The position numbers and the translations under genes were made by a program. Source: an uncultured Lachnospiraceae bacterium (GTDB lineage: Bacteria > Bacillota > Clostridia > Lachnospirales > Lachnospiraceae). From it: a stretch of 22,325 bases of DNA. The first letter of the stretch is position 1; the number at the start of each line of letters is the position of its first letter. The notes under the pieces were generated by a model. It ran no database searches, was not told where the DNA came from, and was given only the letters and a program-made list of their open reading frames with translations. Positions 7,227 to 14,050 of this stretch are shown here, in pieces. The stretch lies in assembly GCA_905236545.1 (NCBI GenBank), contig CAJOQO010000139.1:1-22325 (forward strand), read 5' to 3'.

Positions 7227-8258
7227 ATGAGCGGGTCTGTAGGGAAAGACAGTAAAGTCAGATATACCGAGGTCGATATCGCCAGAGGCATCGGTATTTT
7301 TTTTGTTGTCCTGGGACATTCCATCAAACAGACGCAGGTATCGGCTGGATGGATCCGGATCCTGACGTATATCATCTACAGCTTTCATATGCCGCTGTTT
7401 TTCTGTCTGTCGGGATTTGTTTCCGCGAAGATCCTCAGCATGAAGCGAAAGGAACGGCAGTCTTACGTTATTTCGAGAGCGAGAAGACTTCTTGTTCCGT
7501 ATTTTGTGATCGGACTGCTCTATATTCCGATCAAACTGAGAATGAGTGATATGGCGGTCAGGCCGTTTTCCGTCCAGGATATCTGGAAGATTCTGATCGG
7601 CCAGAATCCCGATGTTTCGCTCTGGTTTTTGTATATTCTGTTTCTGATTGAACTGATCTGCGCTGTTCTGGTGAATACCTATAATTTCCGCTCCATCTGG
7701 TATGGAAGCTTCTTTTTGAGCGTTGCGATCTACTGGGCGAATCTTGATCTGCGTACTGCAAAGTACCTGTTCTTCTTTCTGATGGGGATCTGGGTCAGGC
7801 TGAAGTTTGAGGACAGCCGGAAGGCCGGCTACGAGGACGCCATGGACGGACAGGATCTTCTTGCATTTCTCGCTCTTGTGACGGATATTTTCGCGATTGT
7901 GTTTCTGTACCGGACTACGATTACAGTCACCATGATGCTGACAAGTCTTTGCGGGATCTATCTTGTGCTCTGGGTCTCTTCCAGGCTGGTATACAACATT
8001 GACGGAGAAAAGCGGAAGCTGGGAAGAGGCACAGGATGGCTGCTCCTGCTCGGACTGTATTCCATGGATATCTACATTCTTCATGAACCGATCATGACGG
8101 CGGTAAAGATTGTCCTGTGGAACAGGCTTGGATGGAATTATATCGTCTGTACCTTCCTGATCTTTCTGTGTGCACTCTGCCTTCCCATTCCGCTTTCCAA
8201 ATGGATCATCCGAAAGATCAAACCACTCAGGATTCTTCTTCTGGGAGAGGCAAAATAG
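7227..8258 (+). CDS. Integral membrane acyltransferase (acyltransferase family 3, OafA/WecH-like)
   Basis: Multi-pass membrane protein of 343 residues that would transfer an acyl group, usually acetyl, to a surface sugar or polymer. The start region carries the family signature EVDIARGIGIFFVVLGHS, with Asp 17, Arg 20 and His 31, followed by SFHMPLFFCLSGF. About ten hydrophobic segments follow, with LHEPIMT in one of the last. The ATG lies only 2 nt after the regulator's stop codon, so the two are translationally linked. No extra SGNH domain is fused. The acceptor is unknown; glycosyltransferases downstream suggest a cell-envelope glycan. Confidence 0.88.
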   Translation: MSGSVGKDSKVRYTEVDIARGIGIFFVVLGHSIKQTQVSAGWIRILTYIIYSFHMPLFFCLSGFVSAKILSMKRKERQSYVISRARRLLVPYFVIGLLYIPIKLRMSDMAVRPFSVQDIWKILIGQNPDVSLWFLYILFLIELICAVLVNTYNFRSIWYGSFFLSVAIYWANLDLRTAKYLFFFLMGIWVRLKFEDSRKAGYEDAMDGQDLLAFLALVTDIFAIVFLYRTTITVTMMLTSLCGIYLVLWVSSRLVYNIDGEKRKLGRGTGWLLLLGLYSMDIYILHEPIMTAVKIVLWNRLGWNYIVCTFLIFLCALCLPIPLSKWIIRKIKPLRILLLGEAK

Positions 8259-8696
8259 GTGAAAAAGAAGATTCGTGTTGTTTTCTTTCTCTGCGCGCTG
8301 ACAGTTCTTGTATTTACTGTCTGGTCTCTGATCCGTACCCTGCGGCCAAGCCGCGGAAAAGCCTATGAGCGGCTGAGTGTGGAGGAGGCCTGCGGATATA
8401 TGAGCTTTGAGAAGGAATACTGCATCATAGATGTGAGAGAGAATACAGACTATGCAAAAGGGCATGTAAAGGGAGCAAAGAACCTTCCCGCAGCTCAGAT
8501 CGTAGCACACGCGAACGAGGTGATTCCCCGGAAAAACATGATGGTATATGTGTATGGCGCAGATTCGGGGGAGAGCTGTGCGGCGGCGCAGAAGCTGAGC
8601 GATGCCGGCTTTACCTCTGTCACAGAGACGGGAAGCTATGATGACTGGGTAAGGGATTCAGGCTGCGGCCTGGAACAGTCTTCCGACAGCCGCTGA
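8259..8696 (+). CDS. Membrane-anchored rhodanese-fold protein lacking the catalytic cysteine
   Basis: 145-residue protein with a GTG start directly after the upstream stop and GGGAGAGG 8 nt before it. Residues 1-26 form a positively charged start and a hydrophobic helix (signal anchor), placing the rest outside the membrane. Residues 36-132 are a single rhodanese domain: IIDVRENTDYAKGHVKGAKNLP, then VYVYGADSGES, then GF and a DDW near the end. In active rhodaneses the loop after VVY begins with the persulfide-forming Cys; here that place is Gly 100, so sulfurtransferase activity is not expected. A nearby Cys 107 is not in the catalytic position. It may be a binding or scaffold protein for the envelope enzymes around it. 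Fold call is firm; role unknown. Confidence 0.8.
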   Translation: MKKKIRVVFFLCALTVLVFTVWSLIRTLRPSRGKAYERLSVEEACGYMSFEKEYCIIDVRENTDYAKGHVKGAKNLPAAQIVAHANEVIPRKNMMVYVYGADSGESCAAAQKLSDAGFTSVTETGSYDDWVRDSGCGLEQSSDSR

Positions 8697-8773
8697 AAAG
8701 GGTTTGATGGAAAAGAGAGCAGAAGAAACGCAGGGAATGATGGAAAAGAAAGGGAAGAGAGATTGAACAGATT

Positions 8774-10459
8774 ATGAGAGCAGTATGGGAATGGATCTGC
8801 AGGAACAGGAAGAGCGTGTGGTTTGCGGTTTGCGTGAATCTGCTTATGCTCGCCTTCTGCCTGATCGTGATGCGGCCGGAATTTGATTCCAACGATGATT
8901 TCAATATCGCGATGTTTGTCAACCGCGCCCGTCCGATCCAGGATCCGCACTGGCTTTATTCGAACTGGATCCTCGGCACGGTCTGCGCCTTTGCGTATCG
9001 TATTACGAACATGATTCCCTGGTATGGGCTGATGCAGTACGCCGGAATGTTTGCTGCCTTTACCGCAGCCTTCTGGGTGATCCAGAGGACGTTCCGGAGC
9101 GGAGCGGCCCTCTTTCTTTCGATGACGCTTCTGAACTATTTTGCTGCGGAGTCCTATATCAATATCCAGTTTACCAGGACGGCCGGCGTCTGCGCGGCCT
9201 GCGGGCTGTTTCTTGTTGTCTTCTCTCTGATCGGAGAAAGGATACGGATTCCTTCTCTGGCCGTCGGCATCCTTCTGACAGCCTATGGGTTTATGTACCG
9301 GCATCTGGAAGCGGATCTGATCTTCGCTCTGTGGGGCGTGTTCGGTGTATACCTTCTGCTCCGGCTGAAGGAGGACGCGCCGGAAAGGATGCTTTCCCGT
9401 GCGGTCCGGTATCTTCTCTTTTTTGCCCTGACATTCGGAATCTGCTTTGGATGCAGACTGATCGACCGGTATGCCTACAGCCGGTCGGAGGCTTCCGCCG
9501 CGTATGAGAAGATCAATGACGCAAGGGCGACCCTGACGGACTATGGTTTTCCGAAGTATGAGGAGAATACGGAGCTGTTTGAGTCACTGGACATATCCTA
9601 CAATGCCTATAAGCTATTCTCAAAGTGGAACTTTTATGATCCGGATGTGTTTACCCTGGACAAGATGAATGCCCTGATTGCCGTTCAGAAGCGCAAAGGC
9701 GTTTCGCCGGAAACGATCGGGGACTTTTTCCGGGTCTATCCCTATAAATGGTTCGAAAACCCGATGTTTTACTGCTTCCTTGTGATGCTGGTCATCGCTG
9801 TGCTGAACGGTATACGGGGCTGGAAACGGTTTGTGGAGATCCTTCTTCTGGTTCTGGCGCTGACGGCTCTGTTCTATTACATGTACCTGCAGGGAAGGTT
9901 CAACCTTGCGCGGGTGGATGATCCGGTCTGGCTGGCGGCCTGTCTGATCCTGGTATATCTGGTTTCTCCGGAGCGGTTCAATCTTCCGGCGCGGTATGCA
10001 TGGACCATGGTGCTGATCCTGTTTGTGGTCAATCAGGGAAGATGGTCGGAATTCTGGCGTCATAACACGATCGGAAAAGAGGAGAAGAGAAGGCAGGCGG
10101 CGAACTTTATCGCGGAGGTTGCGTCCGATACGGATCATCTGTATCTGACAAAAGCGGGACTCTATGCGATCTCGCCGGGATACGGCCCGCTTTCCCTGGT
10201 TCCGCTGGATGTGGCTTCGAACATGGGCGTACTCGGCGGATGGCCTGCCGGAAGCCCTGCCTACAACGCTGCGCTGGAAAAGTATGGCGTGACCAATCCG
10301 TACCGTGACTGCATCAACAATGATAAGGTTTATCTGATTGACAATGATATCAATCTGACTCTGAACTATATCCGTGAATACTATGATATGAAGGCGCAGG
10401 CCAAAGAGGCCGGTTCGTTTGACGAGAAGAATTCGATGTATCAGATTGTGTCAGAGTAG
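8774..10459 (+). CDS. Uncharacterised polytopic membrane protein, GT-C-like
   Basis: 561 residues with roughly ten hydrophobic segments over residues 15-440 and a hydrophilic C-terminal part (about 440-561) likely outside the membrane. After the first helix comes PEFDSNDDFNIAMFVN with an Asp pair (41-42), the position where lipid-linked (GT-C fold) glycosyltransferases carry catalytic acidic residues. DPHWLYSNWILG and IPWYGLMQY resemble a group of unnamed Lachnospiraceae membrane proteins that I recall but cannot name by family. Purine-rich sequence upstream of the ATG gives no strong Shine-Dalgarno. It sits between the rhodanese-like gene (77-nt gap) and the ATP-grasp pair (18-nt gap). Use of a polyprenyl-phosphate sugar made by the GT2 at 12923 is a reasonable guess; function is not established. 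Confidence 0.65.
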   Translation: MRAVWEWICRNRKSVWFAVCVNLLMLAFCLIVMRPEFDSNDDFNIAMFVNRARPIQDPHWLYSNWILGTVCAFAYRITNMIPWYGLMQYAGMFAAFTAAFWVIQRTFRSGAALFLSMTLLNYFAAESYINIQFTRTAGVCAACGLFLVVFSLIGERIRIPSLAVGILLTAYGFMYRHLEADLIFALWGVFGVYLLLRLKEDAPERMLSRAVRYLLFFALTFGICFGCRLIDRYAYSRSEASAAYEKINDARATLTDYGFPKYEENTELFESLDISYNAYKLFSKWNFYDPDVFTLDKMNALIAVQKRKGVSPETIGDFFRVYPYKWFENPMFYCFLVMLVIAVLNGIRGWKRFVEILLLVLALTALFYYMYLQGRFNLARVDDPVWLAACLILVYLVSPERFNLPARYAWTMVLILFVVNQGRWSEFWRHNTIGKEEKRRQAANFIAEVASDTDHLYLTKAGLYAISPGYGPLSLVPLDVASNMGVLGGWPAGSPAYNAALEKYGVTNPYRDCINNDKVYLIDNDINLTLNYIREYYDMKAQAKEAGSFDEKNSMYQIVSE

Positions 10460-10477
10460 AGTAGGAGCGATTCCGGA

Positions 10478-11677
10478 ATGAAAAAACTGATGCTTCTGGG
10501 CGGAACCAGGTTTGTTCTTCCCGCAATTGAAGCTGCGCACAGGCTGGGCGCCCATGTCATCACCTGCGATTATCTGCCCGGTAATTATGCGCACCGGTTC
10601 AGTGACCAGTACTGCAACGTATCAACGGTGGACAGTGAAGCGGTACTGAAGGCTGCCATGGATCTTAAGATTGACGGGATTCTGTCCTATGCGTCGGACG
10701 CCGGCGCGGTCAGCGCGGCGTATGTGGCGCAGAAGATGGGACTCCCCGGCAACCCGTACGAATCGGTATGCATCCTCCAGAACAAGGGGAGATTCCGCAG
10801 GTATCTGAAAGAGCATGGATATCATGTACCGCGCGCGAAGGCCTATGATTCCATAGAGGAGGCTGAGGCGGAACGGACGCTTTGGGAGTTCCCGGTGATC
10901 GTGAAGCCTACGGATTCGGCCGGCAGTAAAGGCGTGTCAAGAGTCGATACGCCGGAAGGAATCGCTCCTGCCGCACGGCGGGCGGTTTCCAGTTCCATCG
11001 AGGGGCGTTTCCTGATCGAGCAGTTTATCACGCAGGACGGATATTCCACAGACAGCGACAGCTTTTCCATCGGAAGCGATCTGGTCTTTTGCACATTCAA
11101 TGACCAGATGTTTGACCGGAAGGCGTCGAATCCATACGCGCCGGCCGGATTCATGTGGCCGTCTACCATGCGTGCAGACGTTCAGGAGGATCTTCGCGGT
11201 GAGATTGCGCGCCTGATCCGGGAGCTCAACATCGGGACTGCCATCTACAATATCGAGACACGCCTCGGAACGGACGGCAAGGCATATATTATGGAACTGT
11301 CCCCCCGCGCGGGCGGCAACCGTCTGGCTGAGATGCTCCGGTACGCGACCGGTCAGGATATTATCCGTGCGACGGTTCAGAGCGCGCTCGGGCTTGCGAT
11401 CGATCCGGTTCCCACACAGCCGGTTTATGACGGTTTCTGGGGCGAGGCGATCCTGCACAGCAGGCTGGATGGAATCTATGACGGCATCACGATCCTGGGC
11501 GACGCGAAACGCTGCGCGGTTGAGGTGGACATGCATGTGGAAAAGGGCGACCGGGTGCACAGTTTTACCAGCGGAAGAGATGAGATCGGCACTCTGGTGC
11601 TCAGGGCAGACAGCAGGGAAGAGCTGGAGGGAATCCTCAGGAACATCGATCAGCTGGTACAGATCAGTGTACGCTGA
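10478..11677 (+). CDS. ATP-grasp ligase, first of a pair
   Basis: 399-residue soluble enzyme of the carboxylate-amine/thiol ligase superfamily (PurK/carbamoyl-phosphate-synthase-like layout), which activates a carboxylate with ATP and joins it to a nucleophile. Domain 1 is a Rossmann-like N-lobe (about 1-100, LLGGTRFVLPAI). The ATP-grasp fold follows (about 105-305): VIVKPTDSAGSKGV (Lys 143 and the glycine-rich loop), LIEQFI (Glu 181), and the metal-binding strand MELSPRAGGN with Glu 273 and Asn 281, all intact. The C-terminal domain (about 310-399) has the EKGDRVHSFTSGRDEIG pattern seen in related ligases. AGGAG lies 10 nt before the ATG. The next gene, 20 nt on, is a divergent relative. Substrates cannot be read from sequence; modification of a glycan or its precursor is inferred from the neighbours. 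Confidence 0.85.
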   Translation: MKKLMLLGGTRFVLPAIEAAHRLGAHVITCDYLPGNYAHRFSDQYCNVSTVDSEAVLKAAMDLKIDGILSYASDAGAVSAAYVAQKMGLPGNPYESVCILQNKGRFRRYLKEHGYHVPRAKAYDSIEEAEAERTLWEFPVIVKPTDSAGSKGVSRVDTPEGIAPAARRAVSSSIEGRFLIEQFITQDGYSTDSDSFSIGSDLVFCTFNDQMFDRKASNPYAPAGFMWPSTMRADVQEDLRGEIARLIRELNIGTAIYNIETRLGTDGKAYIMELSPRAGGNRLAEMLRYATGQDIIRATVQSALGLAIDPVPTQPVYDGFWGEAILHSRLDGIYDGITILGDAKRCAVEVDMHVEKGDRVHSFTSGRDEIGTLVLRADSREELEGILRNIDQLVQISVR

Positions 11678-11697
11678 GTACAGGAAAGAACAAGGAC

Positions 11698-12921
11698 ATG
11701 AAAGATAAGAAACTGCTGGTTCTTGGAGCCAGCTATTCGCAGATTCCGCTGTTCCGGGCGGCAGGAAGGCTTGGAATCGAAACTTATGCGGTGACAGTTC
11801 CGGGCCCTTATCAGGGGATCTCCCATGCGGATCATGTGATCTACGCGGACATCACGAAGCCGGAAGAGGTATGGGATGCTGTGCGCGGACTGGGGGCTGA
11901 CGCGGTGACAACCTGCTGCATGGATGTAGGGACAAGGACGCTGGGTTACCTTTGTGACAGGATGTCTCTGCCCGGACCTGGCCTGTGCGCGACGGAAGGC
12001 GCGAGAGACAAGTCTTTGCAGAAGAAAAAATATGAAGAGAGCGGCATTCCCACAGCTGCGTACGCCATTGTCCATGACGTCAGGGAGCTGGAGGAAGCGA
12101 TGAAAAGGATCGGGTTTCCGCTGATGATCAAAGCGGTTGATCTGATGGGGAGCCGGGGGATCTTCCGCGCGGATGATGAGAACCAGGCCAGGCAGATGTT
12201 TGAAGAGAGCATGGCCCAGACGAAGAAGAGCTACTGCATCGCGGAACAGTTTCTGGAAGGAGAAATGTTTGGCGTTGAGGGGATCATGAACGCGGACGGG
12301 AGCATCGCGTATTACCTTGCGCTGGGCAATGACCTTCATGACGGGAACCCTCCGTTCCCGCAGGGACATTATGTTCCCTGGGAGAAAGAAGACAAGCTGT
12401 CCGGAAAGATCGGGGACATGGTTCTGAGGACAGCCGCCGCCCTGGATTTCAGGAGCTGTGCCTTTGACATGGACTGTATGCTGGTGGGAGAGGAGTGCTA
12501 TGTAATTGAGGCGACTCCCCGCTGTGGGGCGACAGGAATCGCCGATACCGTGAGCCTGTTTTACGGAATCGATTATTTTGAGGCGATTATCCGGTGTGCC
12601 CTTGGAGAAGACGTCGGATGGATGTTCCAGGCGAAACAGGAAGGAAAGACCACTCCCAACGCATCCTGGCTTCTGAGCGCGCCGTCTGACGGGGTGATTG
12701 CGTCGATCAGGACGCCGGAGATACTGCCGGAGTGTGTGACGGATCTTTCGTTCAATGTCCGGCCGGGGGACCGCGTCAGGAGGATGCAGAACGGGCGGGA
12801 CAGGATCGGACAGCTGATCGTGAAGGGGAGCGGTCCGGAGGACTGCCACCGTACGATTCAGCAGGTTCTGGGGATGATTGCGATCGATGTTCATCCGGAA
12901 ACAGAGGAGACAGGAGGTTGA
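11698..12921 (+). CDS. ATP-grasp ligase, second of a pair
   Basis: 407 residues with the same three-part layout as its upstream neighbour but low identity. N-lobe VLGASYSQIPLFRAAGRLG; ATP-binding LMIKAVDLMGSRGI (Lys 145); AEQFLEGEMFGVEG (Glu 183 onward); and metal strand IEATPRCGATG with Glu 271. The Asn of the classical metal motif is Thr 279 here. The following TVSLFYGIDYFEAI matches a GAT-type ATP-grasp subgroup that I recall next to saccharide clusters. The C-terminal domain has RPGDRVRRMQNGRDRIGQLIV, matching the same region of the first ligase. AAGGA precedes the ATG. The stop overlaps the spacing of the GT2 ribosome site (AGGAGG at 12912-12917), so translation is coupled to the glycosyltransferase. 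The pair may work in succession or as a heteromer; substrates unknown. Confidence 0.85.
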   Translation: MKDKKLLVLGASYSQIPLFRAAGRLGIETYAVTVPGPYQGISHADHVIYADITKPEEVWDAVRGLGADAVTTCCMDVGTRTLGYLCDRMSLPGPGLCATEGARDKSLQKKKYEESGIPTAAYAIVHDVRELEEAMKRIGFPLMIKAVDLMGSRGIFRADDENQARQMFEESMAQTKKSYCIAEQFLEGEMFGVEGIMNADGSIAYYLALGNDLHDGNPPFPQGHYVPWEKEDKLSGKIGDMVLRTAAALDFRSCAFDMDCMLVGEECYVIEATPRCGATGIADTVSLFYGIDYFEAIIRCALGEDVGWMFQAKQEGKTTPNASWLLSAPSDGVIASIRTPEILPECVTDLSFNVRPGDRVRRMQNGRDRIGQLIVKGSGPEDCHRTIQQVLGMIAIDVHPETEETGG

Positions 12922-12922
12922 G

Positions 12923-13915
12923 ATGCTGGTTTCCGTTGTCATACCGTGCTATAACTCGGAGCATACCATAGGGAAACTGGCTGACATGTGCATGGAAGCC
13001 TTCTCCCGCTGGGATGGCTATGAATGTGAGATGGTTCTGGTGAATGATTGTTCGCATGATGCCACATACCGGGAGATCTGCCGCTGCGCGGAGCGATATC
13101 CCGACCGCGTGACGGGAGTGGACTTTTCCAGAAATTTCGGGCAGCATGCCGCTTTGCTCGCGGCGATGCATTATGTGCGGGGGGAACTGGTCGTCGGGAT
13201 GGATGATGACCTGCAGAACCATCCGGATCAGATCCTTTCGTTTCTGAAAAAGATGGAAGAGGGGTATGATGTTGTTTTCGGCGTTTACCGGAAGCGCCAG
13301 TTTGGCTGGTTCAAGAACCTGACGAGCCGGATCAGCCAGTTTCTCATGGTGAGGCTTGTCGAGCGTCCGAAAGGAATCGAGATGAGCAATTTCTGGTGTG
13401 CCCGGAGATATGTGACGGATGAGATGATCCGGTACCGCGGCAATGACGCGCTGATTCAGCCTTTGTTTGCCAGAACGACATCCAATATGGCGGATATTAC
13501 GCTTGAGCATTTTGAGCGGGAATATGGGACGTCGAATTATAATTTCAGGAAAGCATTCCGTCTGTTCATGACTTTCATGGACTATTCGACAGTACCGCTC
13601 AGGATGGCGGTTCTTTTCGGCGCCGTTTTCTCCATCGCGGGGTTTGTGGCTACAATCGCCCTGATCATCCATAAATTTGTCGATCCGACCGTACAGACCG
13701 GCTGGTCTTCCCTGATGTGCCTGATGCTGATCATCGCAGGGATTCTGTTCCTGATGATCGGAGTGATCGGCGAGTATCTTGGAAAGCTGATCAGTACCTC
13801 CACAAACAAACCGCTGTTTGTAGTGCGGGAGATAACGCGGCCAAAGGAGCCGGCGGGCAGAACGGATCAGACAGCTGCCGGGAAATGCCAGGAGGATGCC
13901 TCCACAGATTGTTAA
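12923..13915 (+). CDS. Polyprenyl-phosphate glycosyltransferase, GT2 (GtrB/CsbB-like)
   Basis: Transfers a sugar from a nucleotide donor to undecaprenyl phosphate at the inner membrane face. The start is the ATG at 12923, with AGGAGG 5 nt upstream and one base after the previous stop; an in-frame ATG at 12878 lies inside the upstream gene. The 330-residue product has the GT-A domain (1-210): VSVVIPCYNSE, LVNDCSHD, SRNFGQHAALLAAM, and the metal-binding DDDLQNHPD (94-102). Two C-terminal helices follow (about 222-250 and 256-284, ending GVIGEYLGKL), typical of GtrB, DPM1-like and CsbB enzymes. In B. subtilis csbB is paired with yfhO; here two YfhO-type genes lie 2.5 kb downstream. Sugar identity is not predictable. 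No clear terminator follows. Confidence 0.92.
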   Translation: MLVSVVIPCYNSEHTIGKLADMCMEAFSRWDGYECEMVLVNDCSHDATYREICRCAERYPDRVTGVDFSRNFGQHAALLAAMHYVRGELVVGMDDDLQNHPDQILSFLKKMEEGYDVVFGVYRKRQFGWFKNLTSRISQFLMVRLVERPKGIEMSNFWCARRYVTDEMIRYRGNDALIQPLFARTTSNMADITLEHFEREYGTSNYNFRKAFRLFMTFMDYSTVPLRMAVLFGAVFSIAGFVATIALIIHKFVDPTVQTGWSSLMCLMLIIAGILFLMIGVIGEYLGKLISTSTNKPLFVVREITRPKEPAGRTDQTAAGKCQEDASTDC

Positions 13916-13932
13916 TTTGTTCTTTCATTTTC

Positions 13933-13961
13933 ATGACATTTGGTTTATAATGTTGTAAAAT
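13933..13961 (+). promoter_or_regulatory. Candidate promoter for the NlpC/P60-like hydrolase gene
   Basis: ATGACA (13933-13938) and TAAAAT (13956-13961) are 17 nt apart, 5 of 6 matches each. An overlapping TATAAT (13946-13951) is a perfect -10 but has no good -35. The surrounding 70 nt are strongly AT-rich compared with the flanking genes and include nested short inverted repeats (TTTCATT/AATGAAA, AATGTT/AACATT). Confidence 0.5.
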
Positions 13962-13980
13962 AAATGTAACATTTTAATGA

Positions 13981-14032
13981 AATTCCTCCGCCGGCCCTGT
14001 ACGGCAGAAGGCAGTCTTGCCCCGGCGGAATT
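13981..14032 (+). other. Structured 5' leader before the NlpC/P60-like gene
   Basis: AATTCC (13981-13986) pairs with GGAATT (14027-14032) and, across a 3-nt bulge, GCCGG (13990-13994) pairs with CCGGC (14022-14026). Inside, GGCA-GTCT-TGCC (14010-14020 region) forms a small hairpin and CTG/CAG another. No T-run follows. The stem ends 8 nt before the GGAGG site (14040-14044). It matches no riboswitch class I could recognise. Confidence 0.4.
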
Positions 14033-14050
14033 GATTGATGGAGGTTCCTC

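Noticed and set aside
8707..8766. 19-codon open frame between the rhodanese-like and GT-C-like genes
   Set aside because: It starts with ATG after a purine-rich stretch and ends 7 nt before the next gene, but the sequence is simply A/G-rich and the peptide (many Glu and Lys) shows nothing distinctive; a leader peptide cannot be excluded.
10937..11560. Minus-strand open frame opposite the first ATP-grasp gene
   Set aside because: Shadow of a well-supported + strand gene, with no start signal or family motif.
12878..12922. Longer N-terminus for the GT2 gene
   Set aside because: It would overlap the ATP-grasp gene by 44 nt and lacks a ribosome site, whereas AGGAGG is placed exactly for ATG 12923 and the protein then begins directly at the conserved VSVVIPCYN strand.
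11650..12942. Long minus-strand open frame opposite the second ATP-grasp gene
   Set aside because: The + strand protein has intact ATP-grasp motifs; the antisense product is basic, low-complexity in style and has no recognisable domain.
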